From Nocardioides flavus (ex Wang et al. 2016) (lineage in GTDB: Bacteria > Actinomycetota > Actinomycetes > Propionibacteriales > Nocardioidaceae), in contig NZ_BNAD01000007.1 of NCBI RefSeq assembly GCF_014653115.1, positions 62,001 to 126,000 of the forward strand: a stretch of 64,000 nucleotides of DNA. The letters are read 5' to 3'. This document shows positions 26,424 through 34,973 of the stretch, piece by piece. Position 1 is the stretch's first letter, and every line of letters begins with the position of its first letter. A model generated the notes under the pieces. The model searched no databases and was not told the origin of the DNA. It saw only the letters and a list, made by a program, of their open reading frames with translations. Made by a program: the position numbers and the translations under genes.

Positions 26424-27632
26424 TTACGCGACCCCGACGGCGCTGCCGTCGGGCTGGGACGCGGTGCCGCGGCGGAGGATCGCCTCCGCCTCAGACCGGT
26501 CGAGACCGGCTTCGAGGAGCAGGGCACGCGTGTGCTCGCCCAGGGCCGGGACCGCACCCATGGCGGCCTCCACGTCCTCGAAGGTGGCGGGGGGCAGCAG
26601 CGCCGACGTCGTCCCGCCCTCGATGTCGATGCTGCGCCAACGGTCGCGCGCCCTCAGCTGCTCGTGGGCGACGACGTGCCCCATCGACTTGATCTGGGCG
26701 GCCGGGATGCCGGCCGTGGCCAGGCGTTCGTCCAGCTGCTGGGTCGTCCAGATTCGGGTGCGCGCCGCGACCTCCTCGTCGCACTCCGTGCGATGGGCCA
26801 CCCGTGCGACGTTGGTGGCGAAGCGGGGGTCGTCGGCCAGCTCGGCCGCGTCCAGCACCCGGGTGACCAGCGCGCGCCAGCCGCTGTCGTTCTGCACCCC
26901 GATGAGGATCTCGCCGTCCGTGGTCGGGAACCTGTCGTACGGCGCGATCGCGCTGTGCCCCACGCCCATGCGCGCGGGCGCGGTCCCCGTGTGGAGCTGC
27001 GTGTAGAGGGCGTGGCCCATCCACTCGACGGTGGCCTCCAGCATCGAGACGTCGATGGTGGCGCCGTCGCCGGTCCGGTAGCGGCGGAGGAGTGCCGCGA
27101 CGACCGCCTGGCTGAGGTACATCCCCGACGCGATGTCGGCGGTGGGGATGCCAGTCTTCACCGGGTCGTCGGGCGTGCCGGTGATCGAGATCAGGCCGGC
27201 CTCGGCCTGGATGAGCATGTCGTAGGCCTTGCGCTGCTCCAACGGGCCGCCGGCGCCGTAGCCCGACAGGTTCGCCACGACCAGCTCGGGCTTCTCCGAG
27301 CGAAGCTCGGCGGCGCCGAGCCCGAGTCGCACAGCCGCACCGGGCGCGAGGTTCTGGACGAAGACGTCGGCGTCCAGCACGAGCCGCTTGACCACCGCTC
27401 GGCCCTCGTCGGTCTTGAGGTCGATCGCGATCGACTCCTTGCCCCGGTTGAGCCAGACGAAGTGGGCGCCCGTGCCGTGCACGACATGGTCGTAGCCGCG
27501 CGCGAGGTCGCCGCCGTCGACGCGCTCGACCTTGATGACCCGGGCGCCGAGGTCCGCAAGGTTGCGGGTGGCGAGCGGGGCGGCGACGGCCTGCTCGAGC
27601 GCGACGACGGTGACCCCGTCCAGCGGGAGCAT
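26424..27632 (-). CDS. CaiB/BaiF class III CoA-transferase
   Basis: A protein of about 402 residues. LPLDGVTVVALEQAVAAPLA is the family's N-terminal motif, then LADLGARVIKVER, GKESIAIDLKTDEGR and GIPTADIASGMYLSQAVVAA, which contains the catalytic Asp. These enzymes move CoA from a donor such as succinyl-CoA to a carboxylic acid. It would be the activating step of this operon (for example adipate to adipyl-CoA). It overlaps the end of the acyl-CoA dehydrogenase gene; a GTG three bases upstream (27635) is an equally possible start. Confidence 0.93.
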   Translation of the reverse strand: MLPLDGVTVVALEQAVAAPLATRNLADLGARVIKVERVDGGDLARGYDHVVHGTGAHFVWLNRGKESIAIDLKTDEGRAVVKRLVLDADVFVQNLAPGAAVRLGLGAAELRSEKPELVVANLSGYGAGGPLEQRKAYDMLIQAEAGLISITGTPDDPVKTGIPTADIASGMYLSQAVVAALLRRYRTGDGATIDVSMLEATVEWMGHALYTQLHTGTAPARMGVGHSAIAPYDRFPTTDGEILIGVQNDSGWRALVTRVLDAAELADDPRFATNVARVAHRTECDEEVAARTRIWTTQQLDERLATAGIPAAQIKSMGHVVAHEQLRARDRWRSIDIEGGTTSALLPPATFEDVEAAMGAVPALGEHTRALLLEAGLDRSEAEAILRRGTASQPDGSAVGVA

Positions 27633-28807
27633 CACGTCGTCTTCCGGGCGGCCCGGACCAGGCCGCCACCGACGATGAGGCGCTGGATCTCGCTGGTGCC
27701 CTCGTACAGCCGCAACAGGCGGACGTCGCGGTAGATGCGCTCGACCGGCACTTCCCTCATGTAGCCGGAGCCGCCGTGCACCTGCACGGCCAGGTCGGCC
27801 ACCTCGCCCACCATCTCGGTGCAGAACAGCTTGGCGGCCGACGGGCCGATGCGGCGGTCCTCGCCCGTCACGTAGGCCCGGGCGGCTTCTCGGACCATCC
27901 CGCGACCGGCCAGGACGCCGGCCTGCTGGTCGGCGAGCATCGCCTGTATGAGCTGGAAGTCACCGATAGCCCTACCTCCCTGCGTCGCCGTCGCGGCGTA
28001 CGACACCGACTCGTCGAGGGCGCGCTGCGCGGTGCCGACGGACAGCGCTGCGATGTGGATGCGTCCACGGGCCAGGGACGTCATCGCCGCGCGGTAGCCG
28101 ACGTCACCGTCGCCGCCGACGAGGGCGTCGCTGCCGACGCGCACCCTGTCGAAGGTGACCTCCGCCGTGCGTGATCCCTCCTGGCCCATCTTGGCGTCCT
28201 TGACACCGACCTCGACACCGGGAGTGTCCGCGGGGACGAGGAAGACCGCGATGCCGGTGCTCGACTCGGTGGCCGGTGCGGTGCGGGCGAACACGACGAA
28301 CAGGCCGGCCTCGGTGGCATTGGTGATGAACTGCTTCGTTCCCTCGATCACCCAGTCGTCACCGTCCGGAGTGGCGGTCGTGCGAAGGCCGGAGGGGTTC
28401 GAGCCTGCGCCGACCTCGGTGAGCGCAAAGGACGCGACGACCTCGCCGGATGCGATTCCGGGCAGCCACCGGTCCTGCTGCTCCTCCGTGCCGAACCCGA
28501 CGAGCACCTGCCCGGCGATGCCGTTGTTGGTGCCGAACATGGAGCGGAACGACAGGGAGGTGTAGCCCAGCGCCATCGCAACCTCGACGTCCTGGACCAG
28601 GTCGAGCCCGAGTCCGCCCCACTTCTCGGGGATCGCGTAACCGAACAGTCCCATCTCCGCGGCCTGGTGACGCAGGTCGTCGGGGATGGCGTCGGTCGAC
28701 ATGATCTCGATCTCGCGCGGGACAACCCGCTCGCGGACGAACTCACTGATCTGCTTGAGCACGTCAGTGAAGACGTCGTCGGGGACCTCGGGGTTTCCGG
28801 TGTACAT
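27632..28807 (-). CDS. Acyl-CoA dehydrogenase (DcaA-like)
   Basis: A flavoenzyme of 391 residues. Signatures: ASFALTEVGAGSNPSGLRTT, VIEGTKQFITNA, QVHGGSGYMREVPVERIYRD, and YEGTSEIQRLIVG with the catalytic Glu. The segment LSFRSMFGTNNGI resembles dicarboxylyl-CoA dehydrogenases such as DcaA of the adipate pathway. I chose the ATG at 28807; the frame is open to 28852 but that stretch reads through the promoter region. It is the first gene of the six-gene leftward operon and is divergent from a LysR gene. Confidence 0.92.
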   Translation of the reverse strand: MYTGNPEVPDDVFTDVLKQISEFVRERVVPREIEIMSTDAIPDDLRHQAAEMGLFGYAIPEKWGGLGLDLVQDVEVAMALGYTSLSFRSMFGTNNGIAGQVLVGFGTEEQQDRWLPGIASGEVVASFALTEVGAGSNPSGLRTTATPDGDDWVIEGTKQFITNATEAGLFVVFARTAPATESSTGIAVFLVPADTPGVEVGVKDAKMGQEGSRTAEVTFDRVRVGSDALVGGDGDVGYRAAMTSLARGRIHIAALSVGTAQRALDESVSYAATATQGGRAIGDFQLIQAMLADQQAGVLAGRGMVREAARAYVTGEDRRIGPSAAKLFCTEMVGEVADLAVQVHGGSGYMREVPVERIYRDVRLLRLYEGTSEIQRLIVGGGLVRAARKTT

Positions 28808-28818
28808 GGACACGACTA

Positions 28819-28843
28819 TGGACGGTTGATTGTTGCTCGTCCA
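28819..28843. promoter_or_regulatory. Candidate LysR operator
   Basis: TGGACG and CGTCCA, exact complements, lie 13 bases apart in the 71-bp gap between the divergent LysR and acyl-CoA dehydrogenase genes. ATTG-N9-CAAT overlaps it at 28829-28845. This suits LysR proteins, which bind interrupted palindromes near their own divergent promoter. Confidence 0.5.
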
Positions 28844-28878
28844 ATACTTCATATCTACTTCGGTGATACCGTGACGCT

Positions 28879-29832
28879 ATGGATGCGTCCCAGGTCCGCG
28901 CCTTCCTCGCCGTGGCCGAGGAGTTGCACTTCAGGAGGGCTGCCGAACGGCTCCACATGGCCCAGCCGCCCCTCACCCGCACCATCAAGCAGCTCGAGCG
29001 GGAGCTCGGCACCACGCTGTTCGACCGCAACACGCGGTCGGTCTCCCTGACGCCAGCGGGTCAGGCGATGCTCGAGCCCGCGCGTGAGGTGCTGGAGGCG
29101 CTCCGACGAACGACCGAGGCCGCCCGCTCGGCCGAGCGCGGGGAGGTCGGGCTCGTCCGGGTCGCGTTCGCCGGGGTGTCGACCCACCCGCTGGTCGCCA
29201 CCCTCGCCCGCCGTGTCCGCTCGGAACGCCCGGGGATCGAGCTCGAGCTGTCGAGTCAGAACTTTGCGCTGCCAGCCATCCAGAAGCTGGCCACTCGGGA
29301 GACGGACATCGCGCTGGGCCGCTGGGACGTCCTCCCCGACGGCATCGACTCCCGGGTGGTGATGGGCGACAGGCTGGTGCTCGCCGTCCCGGCCACCCAC
29401 CGGCTCGCCGACCAGGAGGAGGTCCACTTCGCCGAGCTGCGGGGCGAGCGCCTGGTCACGCTCCCTCCCGACGAGGGATCCGTGCTCACGGATCGCCTAC
29501 GTCGGCTGGCCGAGGCGCAGCGGTTCGTGCCCCAGGTGGTACAGGTGGCTCCGGACACGCAGACCGCGCTCGCGCTGGTCAGTGCCGAGGTGGGCTGCTC
29601 GCTCACCCTGTCGTCCGTGGCGGCGAACCAGGGCGATCCGCACGTCACGTTCGTCCCCGTCGCGGCGAGCGAGGGGGGAGGACTTCCCGACGTCCATCTC
29701 CGCGCCGCGTGGCGGGCGGACGAGCGCAGCCCCGCCGTACGCGCGGTGCTCGACGCCCTGCTGGAGGTCGATCAGGTGGACGAGCCCTCTGTGCCTCCGG
29801 CATCGCCGTCGTCCGGGAGCAAGGTGCGGTAG
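28879..29832 (+). CDS. LysR family regulator of the beta-oxidation operon
   Basis: A protein of 317 residues. The N-terminal winged helix reads RAFLAVAEELHFRRAAERLH, then MAQPPLTRTIKQLERELGTT and LFDRNTRSVSLTPAG, all standard for LysR. The C-terminal 220 residues form the periplasmic-binding-like effector domain. It is divergent from the acyl-CoA dehydrogenase operon, 71 bp away, and so is the likely activator of those genes. Its 3' end overlaps the convergent XRE gene by 61 bp. Confidence 0.93.
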   Translation: MDASQVRAFLAVAEELHFRRAAERLHMAQPPLTRTIKQLERELGTTLFDRNTRSVSLTPAGQAMLEPAREVLEALRRTTEAARSAERGEVGLVRVAFAGVSTHPLVATLARRVRSERPGIELELSSQNFALPAIQKLATRETDIALGRWDVLPDGIDSRVVMGDRLVLAVPATHRLADQEEVHFAELRGERLVTLPPDEGSVLTDRLRRLAEAQRFVPQVVQVAPDTQTALALVSAEVGCSLTLSSVAANQGDPHVTFVPVAASEGGGLPDVHLRAAWRADERSPAVRAVLDALLEVDQVDEPSVPPASPSSGSKVR

Positions 29833-30167
29833 ACCGCCAGCAGTGTCTGCTTGGCCTGCTGGGACAGGCGCGGATCCGCCTTGATGGCGGCCTCCACCCC
29901 CGACGCCGCACCGCCGTCCTCGCTGGCGACCGCGTCGAGCAGGCCGGCCTGGGTGAGCAGCGACTCCGCCGAGATGTTCAGGGCTCGCGCGATCGATCGC
30001 AGCACGCGCACGGACGGCTGGTGCATGCCGCGCTCGATCTGGCTCAGGTAGGGGTTGGAGACCTCTGCGAGCTCGGCCATCTGGCGCAGCGACAGGTCGG
30101 CCAGCTGCCTCTGGGTCTTGATGTAGTGGCCCAGTGCCTCGAGCTGCGGAGTCCATCGATCTGCCAT
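29772..30167 (-). CDS. XRE family regulator next to the phasin gene
   Basis: A protein of 131 residues. The helix-turn-helix is LSLRQMAELAEVSNPYLSQI followed by ERGMHQPSVRVLRSIARALN. The C-terminal 50 residues are helical, without a sensor domain that I recognise. It is divergent from the phasin gene, 102 bp away, and overlaps the convergent LysR gene. This placement suggests a repressor of the phasin gene that responds to PHA or to a PHA precursor, by analogy with PHA-sensing repressors of other bacteria; that is inference. Confidence 0.88.
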   Translation of the reverse strand: MADRWTPQLEALGHYIKTQRQLADLSLRQMAELAEVSNPYLSQIERGMHQPSVRVLRSIARALNISAESLLTQAGLLDAVASEDGGAASGVEAAIKADPRLSQQAKQTLLAVYRTLLPDDGDAGGTEGSST

Positions 30168-30172
30168 GTGTG

Positions 30173-30235
30173 AACTATACCGAGCACGTGCGTACTAGTT
30201 GACGCATTGAGCGAGTGCTGCATATAGTTTGCAAA
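30173..30235. promoter_or_regulatory. Divergent XRE/phasin control region with TTTGCAAA and AACTATA/TATAGTT arms
   Basis: AACTATA (30173-30179) and its complement TATAGTT (30223-30229) flank the region, one near each gene start. The second arm runs into the palindrome TTTGCAAA (30228-30235), which resembles the core bound by RamB/PrpR-type XRE regulators of actinobacteria. This is a likely operator for the neighbouring XRE protein. Confidence 0.5.
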
Positions 30236-30269
30236 GTCGTCCCCATCGATCTCACAGAGGAGCAAGCAG

Positions 30270-30578
30270 ATGACACAGGCACAGGAGTACGTCCAGAAGG
30301 TCACCGACCAGGTGCTCGACGGCGTGCGCACCGCGCAGGCCGCGACCCTCAGCACCGTCGGCTTCTGGGCGCAGGCGACCCAGTCGCTGACCCCGAAGGC
30401 CTCGCGGCCGGGCGTTGCCGCCTGGTCGGAGCGGCTCCCGCAGCCCTCGGCGCTGGTGGACGACGTCTACAACGCCTTCGAGAAGGTGATCGCCAACCAG
30501 CGCGAGTTCGGGCACCAGCTGCTCGCTGCTGCGCAGCCGGTCGTCGAGGCTGCCCCGGCGGCCAAGAAGAAGGCGTAG
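30270..30578 (+). CDS. Phasin-like PHA granule protein
   Basis: A protein of 102 residues, amphipathic and helical, with an Ala/Lys-rich tail (VEAAPAAKKKA). The start MTQAQEYVQKVTDQVLDGVR and the FEKVIANQREFGHQLLAAAQ segment are typical of actinobacterial phasins, which coat PHA granules. A good ribosome site (AGAGGAG) precedes the ATG. It is followed by a long hairpin terminator and then a PHA depolymerase gene. Confidence 0.78.
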   Translation: MTQAQEYVQKVTDQVLDGVRTAQAATLSTVGFWAQATQSLTPKASRPGVAAWSERLPQPSALVDDVYNAFEKVIANQREFGHQLLAAAQPVVEAAPAAKKKA

Positions 30579-30588
30579 CACCGAGCCC

Positions 30589-30630
30589 ACGGCCGAGGTG
30601 GCGCCCGCAGAGGAGCGCCACCTCGGCCGT
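30589..30630 (+). terminator. Terminator after the phasin gene
   Basis: Perfect 16-bp arms (ACGGCCGAGGTGGCGC and complement) with a 10-base loop, starting 10 bases after the phasin stop. It probably gives the phasin a separate, abundant transcript. Confidence 0.85.
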
Positions 30631-30697
30631 TCCATGTCGTCGTCGAGTGTGCCGAGCGGTCTTCGCGGACGCCCGGGCGAGAAAGCGGGTGCAGGAC

Positions 30698-31489
30698 GTG
30701 AACGGTCGGGCAGACGAGGTACGCGAGATCACGGTCTCCGGCCGGGTGGTGAAGGTGTCGGTGCAGACGGCCCGCGGATCGGTGCCGGTGCTCATGTGCC
30801 ACGGGGTCGGGCTGGACCAGGCGCGATGGGGGGAGTTTCGAGAGCTGATCCCTCGGACCACGATCGCCTTCGACGTCGAGCCCGAGCACCTCGGACGTTG
30901 GCCGTCGATACCGACCTACGCCCGGTTCGTGAGCCGCGTGATGGACGAGCTGGGCGTCCGACGGTTCGACGTGGTCGGACTGTCCTGGGGCGGCATCACC
31001 GCACAGCAGCTGGCGCTGACCCATCCCCGGCGCGTGCGCCGGGTCGTGCTGGCGGGCACCAGCCCGGGGTTCCTCGCGCTCCCCGTCGCTCCCGCGACGG
31101 TCGCGAGCTTCTGGCGCCCCGACCGCAGCGAGGCGAACCGTGACACCCTCGTCCGACGCGTCTACGGCGGGGACTTCGTGGCACGTCCCGAGCTGTTGTC
31201 GCGACTGGGCCTGGTCCGCAAGGTGGACGCGGGCGCCTACCGCCGACAGCTCCTGGCGCTCCTCGGCTGGACCAGCGTGCCCTTCCTCCCGCTGCTGGGC
31301 CAACCGACCCTGATCATGCACGGCGACGACGACCCGGTCTTCTCGGTCCACAACGCGCGCCTGATGCATGCGCTGACGCCCAGGTCCACCCTGGAGGTGA
31401 TCCCGCGTGGCGGCCACATGTTCGTGCTGTCCCGGCCCGAGTCGACCGCACGGAGGGTGACGGACTTCCTCGAGGCCGGCGACCGATAA
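30698..31489 (+). CDS. phaZ: Alpha/beta hydrolase, probable intracellular PHA depolymerase
   Basis: About 263 residues. The nucleophile elbow is VVGLSWGGITAQQLAL, the acid is in IMHGDDDPVF, and the His in PRGGHMFVL. The stretch around the elbow and the following LAGTSPGFLALP resemble the PhaZ depolymerases of pseudomonads that mobilise medium-chain PHA. Starts at GTG 30698 or 30689 are possible; the upstream frame reads through the terminator and is not coding. It is flanked by phasin and PHA synthase genes, which supports the role. Confidence 0.8.
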   Translation: MNGRADEVREITVSGRVVKVSVQTARGSVPVLMCHGVGLDQARWGEFRELIPRTTIAFDVEPEHLGRWPSIPTYARFVSRVMDELGVRRFDVVGLSWGGITAQQLALTHPRRVRRVVLAGTSPGFLALPVAPATVASFWRPDRSEANRDTLVRRVYGGDFVARPELLSRLGLVRKVDAGAYRRQLLALLGWTSVPFLPLLGQPTLIMHGDDDPVFSVHNARLMHALTPRSTLEVIPRGGHMFVLSRPESTARRVTDFLEAGDR

Positions 31490-31511
31490 GTCCCGACCCG
31501 CAGGGGCGAGG

Positions 31512-33311
31512 TCAGGAGAGCAGCGCCTCGTCGTCGATCCCGAGGGCGGTCAGCTTGCGGTAGAGCGTCGTACGACCGATCCCCAGCATGCTCGCCGCCT
31601 TCGACCGGTTGCCCCCGGCCTGGCGCAGGGCGGCGACGATCTCGCTCCTCTCGGCGGCCTCGATCCGGGTCAGGGACCGGCGGTTCGCGGCGTCCCACAT
31701 GCGTTCGGGCAGGTGGTAAGGGCTGACCACCTTGCCCGGCAGCTCGGCGGCCAGGCCCAGCAGGGCCTGGCGCAGCTCGGCCACGTTGCCCGGCCAGCTC
31801 CAACGCATCAGGACCTGCATCGTTGCCGCCGAGATCACTGGTCGCCGGGCGAGCTCGATCTCTGCCAGCAGGGCCTGGACGATCGACGAGAGCTCCTGAC
31901 CCCTGCTCGCCAGCGCCGGAACCTCGACACCGACCGCGACCTGCGACAGCACCTGCAGGGCCGGCGCCGAGCACCTGGTGAGGTCAGCGGTGAGCACGAG
32001 CCGTCCGGGGCTCGCGCTGTCGGCCAACGTCTTGAGCGTGCCGACCAGGCTGACGTCCATGTCCTCGAGTCGCCGAAGCACGACCGTTCCGCCCTCGGCA
32101 AGAGCGGCGCTCGCCTGGCGTCGCCACCCGTCATGGCCGTCATGGCCGTCATGGCCGCCGAGGGCGCCGGCGTCGAGGACGAGCAGCGCGTCGTGGCCCT
32201 CGGCGCGCAACCACTCCCGCACGACGTACCACTTGCCGGACCCGCTGGGCCCGGTCACCGCGAGCGCGCCCGACGAACGGGCCGCCGTACGTTGCAGGTT
32301 GACCACATACGGGTCGCGCACCGGTGTCGACCGCGCCGGCCTGCCAGTCGGCCGGGCCTGCTTGCGGTCGAGGATCTCCACGGCGAACGCGGCGTCGTCG
32401 GTGTCGTCGAGGCGGTGCGCGAGCACCCGGGCGTGGAGGGACTGGAGGTCGAGCTCCAGCTCCTGTGGCCCCCGGTCCCAGTTACGCGCCAGGAGGGAGT
32501 CCCACAGCCGCGCGTGCATCTCGACGTTGAGGAAGGACAGGCCGGTGACGTTGGTCATCACAGTGTCGCTGTTGAGCACGATCACCGGGCCCTTGGCCCG
32601 GAGGCGCTGGTAGCTGTGCCCGAGCATGAGCTCGCGCCTGCCGACGGTGGCGCTGAGGTTGTCGACGATCTGCTGGGCGCCCTGACGGGTCATCGCGAGC
32701 ATCATCATCTCGGCCGCGTCGACGGGCGCGGCCAGGGACAGCGACCCGATGACCCGACCGGTGACGGGGTGGCGGATCCCGACGCCCGCGCACGCGAGTG
32801 TCTCCAGTGCCTCGTTGAAGTGCTCGGCGCCGCGCACGAAGACGGCGGTCCCGTCGTGGATGGGGGTGCCGAGCCCGTTGGTCCCGATGGTCTCCTCGGA
32901 GAAGTCGAAACCCTCCGCAGCGTTCGCCCGGTCGAACCGGTCCTGCTCGGTACCGCCGGCGACGCGGCGCTCCACGATCTGTCCCGACCGGTCGGCCAGG
33001 AAGATGGCCGTGCCCATGTCCTGCAGTGTCTCTGCCAGCCGGTCCAGGACGGGCCGGGCTGCGCGCGAGAGCTCGCTGTCCGCGTCGAACTCGTTGACGA
33101 ACTGGAACGCCCCGGTGGTGCGGGTGGCCCCGGCGCTGATGGATCGACGCCAGCTGCGGTCGATCTCGTCGGGGACCCTGAGCGGCTGCGAGTCCACGCT
33201 GTGCAGCAGGCCCAAGGAGATCAGGGTCTCCTTCGCGGAGCGGACCAGCGCGTCGTCGACCCGCGCATGACCGACGGGTGTCACGGCGGACGACTCGTTG
33301 CGGCGGTTCAC
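31512..33311 (-). CDS. GAF/Fis-type regulator with degenerate AAA domain (AcoR/MimR-like)
   Basis: A protein of 599 residues. Residues about 80-250 form a GAF domain (EGFDFSEETIGTNGLGTPIH; RHPVTGRVIGSLSLA). A worn AAA domain follows, with GPSGSGKWYVVREW as Walker A but no GAFTGA loop, so it cannot contact sigma-54. MRWSWPGNVAELRQALLG and a Fis helix-turn-helix (NRSKAASMLGIGRTTLYRKL) end the protein. Actinobacteria lack sigma-54, and similar proteins there activate monooxygenase and ketone genes. It is divergent from the pha operon, with operator copy 2 between them, and is the best candidate to bind the three shared palindromes. Confidence 0.88.
   Translation of the reverse strand: MNRRNESSAVTPVGHARVDDALVRSAKETLISLGLLHSVDSQPLRVPDEIDRSWRRSISAGATRTTGAFQFVNEFDADSELSRAARPVLDRLAETLQDMGTAIFLADRSGQIVERRVAGGTEQDRFDRANAAEGFDFSEETIGTNGLGTPIHDGTAVFVRGAEHFNEALETLACAGVGIRHPVTGRVIGSLSLAAPVDAAEMMMLAMTRQGAQQIVDNLSATVGRRELMLGHSYQRLRAKGPVIVLNSDTVMTNVTGLSFLNVEMHARLWDSLLARNWDRGPQELELDLQSLHARVLAHRLDDTDDAAFAVEILDRKQARPTGRPARSTPVRDPYVVNLQRTAARSSGALAVTGPSGSGKWYVVREWLRAEGHDALLVLDAGALGGHDGHDGHDGWRRQASAALAEGGTVVLRRLEDMDVSLVGTLKTLADSASPGRLVLTADLTRCSAPALQVLSQVAVGVEVPALASRGQELSSIVQALLAEIELARRPVISAATMQVLMRWSWPGNVAELRQALLGLAAELPGKVVSPYHLPERMWDAANRRSLTRIEAAERSEIVAALRQAGGNRSKAASMLGIGRTTLYRKLTALGIDDEALLS
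32130..32156. repeat. Three tandem copies of a 9-base unit inside the regulator gene
   Basis: GTCATGGCC is repeated three times without change. On the coding strand it adds G-H-D-G-H-D-G-H-D-G in the AAA domain between the Walker A region and the next strand. Such a repeat could vary in copy number by slippage without breaking the frame. Confidence 0.85.
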
Positions 33312-33444
33312 CTCATCAGTATGTAACGACGGTCACACCAGCGGGAGGGCTGACGCTGCATTCCTGATACCAATGCACCAAGGACTGTTGCACCTCAGGT
33401 ATCGCGAGCGGCCGCGAGAAGCCGACCGCATGCGACGCGGACGC

Positions 33445-33461
33445 TGTACCAGATCGGAACA
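33445..33461. promoter_or_regulatory. Operator copy 2 (TGTACC-N5-GGAACA) upstream of the pha operon
   Basis: TGTACCAGATCGGAACA lies in the 265-bp gap between the GAF/Fis regulator and the pha genes. CCTAG with a -10-like TAGGGT (33484-33489) follows 20 bp after the operator, the same distance as at copy 3. The operator ends 115 bp before the next start codon. Confidence 0.68.
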
Positions 33462-33576
33462 CGACGGTGCCTCCGCGTCGCCCTAGGGTCGCTGCCACCC
33501 AGCACCGGAGACCGACGGCAACCCGCCGGTGGCGCCCGCGTGCGCTGATGTGGCCTGCACCCCGGAGGAAGCACCG

Positions 33577-33885
33577 ATGACCCACACGCCCACCTGGCGC
33601 AGAACCTACGACGTCGCGGAACGGGTCGTCGCCCCCCATGCCGAGAGGTGGGTGCGCAGCGGCGAGTTCGCGAGGGCGACGGCGCTGGCGCTCGGTGTCC
33701 GGCGCACGGTAGGGCGCAGGCTGAGCGGGGTGACAGCCGCGGCGTGGCACCTCGTCAACCTGCCGGCGCAGACGGACGTCCAACGACTCCGGGTGCAGAT
33801 CGGAGCCCTGGACCGGGACGTGCGGCGTCTCTCGTTGCAGCTCGAGCAGGCGAACCCCGGACGTGAGCGGAGCGGCGGACAGTGA
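33577..33885 (+). CDS. Small helical protein upstream of phaC, possible PHA synthase partner or phasin
   Basis: A protein of 102 residues from the ATG at 33577, preceded by GGAGGAAGC. It is basic and helical, ending in a heptad-like stretch (LRVQIGALDRDVRRLSLQLEQ) that looks like a short coiled coil. Its stop overlaps the phaC start (GTGA). In class III and IV PHA synthases the gene before phaC encodes a small helical partner (PhaE or PhaR). This protein is shorter and not clearly similar to either, so the role is inference from position. Confidence 0.65.
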   Translation: MTHTPTWRRTYDVAERVVAPHAERWVRSGEFARATALALGVRRTVGRRLSGVTAAAWHLVNLPAQTDVQRLRVQIGALDRDVRRLSLQLEQANPGRERSGGQ

Positions 33886-34973
33886 CGACGCACGACGCCA
33901 CGGGCATCGCCGGACGGGCGAGCCAGAAGGTGGTCCGCGCCGGCCTGCGAGCGCGCAACGGGGCCCGAATGGCCACCGGGGCCGCACGTCCTGCCGTGGG
34001 ACAGACCCCCAAGGACGTGGTCTGGCGCCACGGTCGCAGCGAGCTGTGGCGCTACCGCAGTGACGAGGGCGGCGATGGCGGCCCGGAGCCCCGGCCGCCG
34101 CTGCTGCTGGTGTTCAGCCTGTTCTCCCGCAGCTACATCCTCGACCTCCGGCCGGGCAACAGCTTCGTCGAGCGCCTGCTCGAGGCCGGCTTCGACGTCT
34201 ACCTGCTCGACTGGGGCGTCCCCGACGAGCGCGACGCCGCGAACCGGCTCGAGGACTACGTCGACGACTACCTGCCCGCGGCGGTCGAGCGCGTGCGCGA
34301 GGTCTCGGGCGCGGACCGGGTCAACCTGCTCGGCTACTGCTTCGGCAGCGTGCTCGCACTGCTGTACGCGGCGCACCACCGCGACGCGCCGCTGCGCAGC
34401 CTGACGGTGATGACCACCCCCGTCGACCTCGACCACCTGGGCCCCTTCGGCAACCTCACCACCCAGGGCCGCCTGGACGTGGACTCGCTGCTCGACGCCG
34501 ACGGCAACGTCCCCCCGCAGGTCATCTACCAGGGGTTCCGGTCCTTGAAGCCGACGGCAGCGGTCACCCAGTACGTCGACCTGTGGCAAGGACTGTGGAG
34601 CGACGACTACGTGGCGTCCTACCAGGCCCTGATCGGCTGGGCCCAGGACCACGTGCCCCTGCCCGGCGGGGTCGCGCGCCAGCTGGCGGGGATGCTCGAC
34701 GACAACGCGATCGTCAACGATCGGCTCGTCATCGGCGGCGACCGGGTGCACCTCTCCGACATCACCGTGCCGTTCCTCACCGTGCTCGCCAACCAGGACC
34801 ACATCGTCCCGGAGGCCTCCGCCGCCCCGCTGCTCGACCTGGTCGGCTCGGCGGACAAGCACGAGCTAAGGCTGGACGGCGGCCACGTCGGGCTGCTGGT
34901 GGGACGGACCGCGGCCCGGACCACCATCCCCACGATCATCGAGTTCCTGCTCGAGAAAGGTGGTCGGAGATGA
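33882..34973 (+). CDS. phaC: Poly(3-hydroxyalkanoate) synthase, class III-like PhaC
   Basis: A protein of 363 residues, the length of class III and IV catalytic subunits. The lipase-box variant with catalytic Cys is LLGYCFGSVLALLYA, the Asp is in LANQDHIVPEA, and the His in LDGGHVGLLVG. FDVYLLDWGVPDE is also a PhaC hallmark. It polymerises 3-hydroxyacyl-CoA on granules. It starts with GTG overlapping the small upstream protein and ends overlapping the acyl-CoA ligase start (ATGA), so the three genes form one coupled unit. Confidence 0.92.
   Translation: MTTHDATGIAGRASQKVVRAGLRARNGARMATGAARPAVGQTPKDVVWRHGRSELWRYRSDEGGDGGPEPRPPLLLVFSLFSRSYILDLRPGNSFVERLLEAGFDVYLLDWGVPDERDAANRLEDYVDDYLPAAVERVREVSGADRVNLLGYCFGSVLALLYAAHHRDAPLRSLTVMTTPVDLDHLGPFGNLTTQGRLDVDSLLDADGNVPPQVIYQGFRSLKPTAAVTQYVDLWQGLWSDDYVASYQALIGWAQDHVPLPGGVARQLAGMLDDNAIVNDRLVIGGDRVHLSDITVPFLTVLANQDHIVPEASAAPLLDLVGSADKHELRLDGGHVGLLVGRTAARTTIPTIIEFLLEKGGRR

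Noticed and set aside
32130..32156. CRISPR-type or intergenic repeat array
   Set aside because: The repeats are contiguous 9-base units without spacers, lie inside a gene and keep its frame. No CRISPR array was seen anywhere in the window.
31512..33311. True sigma-54 activator
   Set aside because: No GAFTGA motif, worn Walker region and no -24/-12 promoters near the candidate operators.
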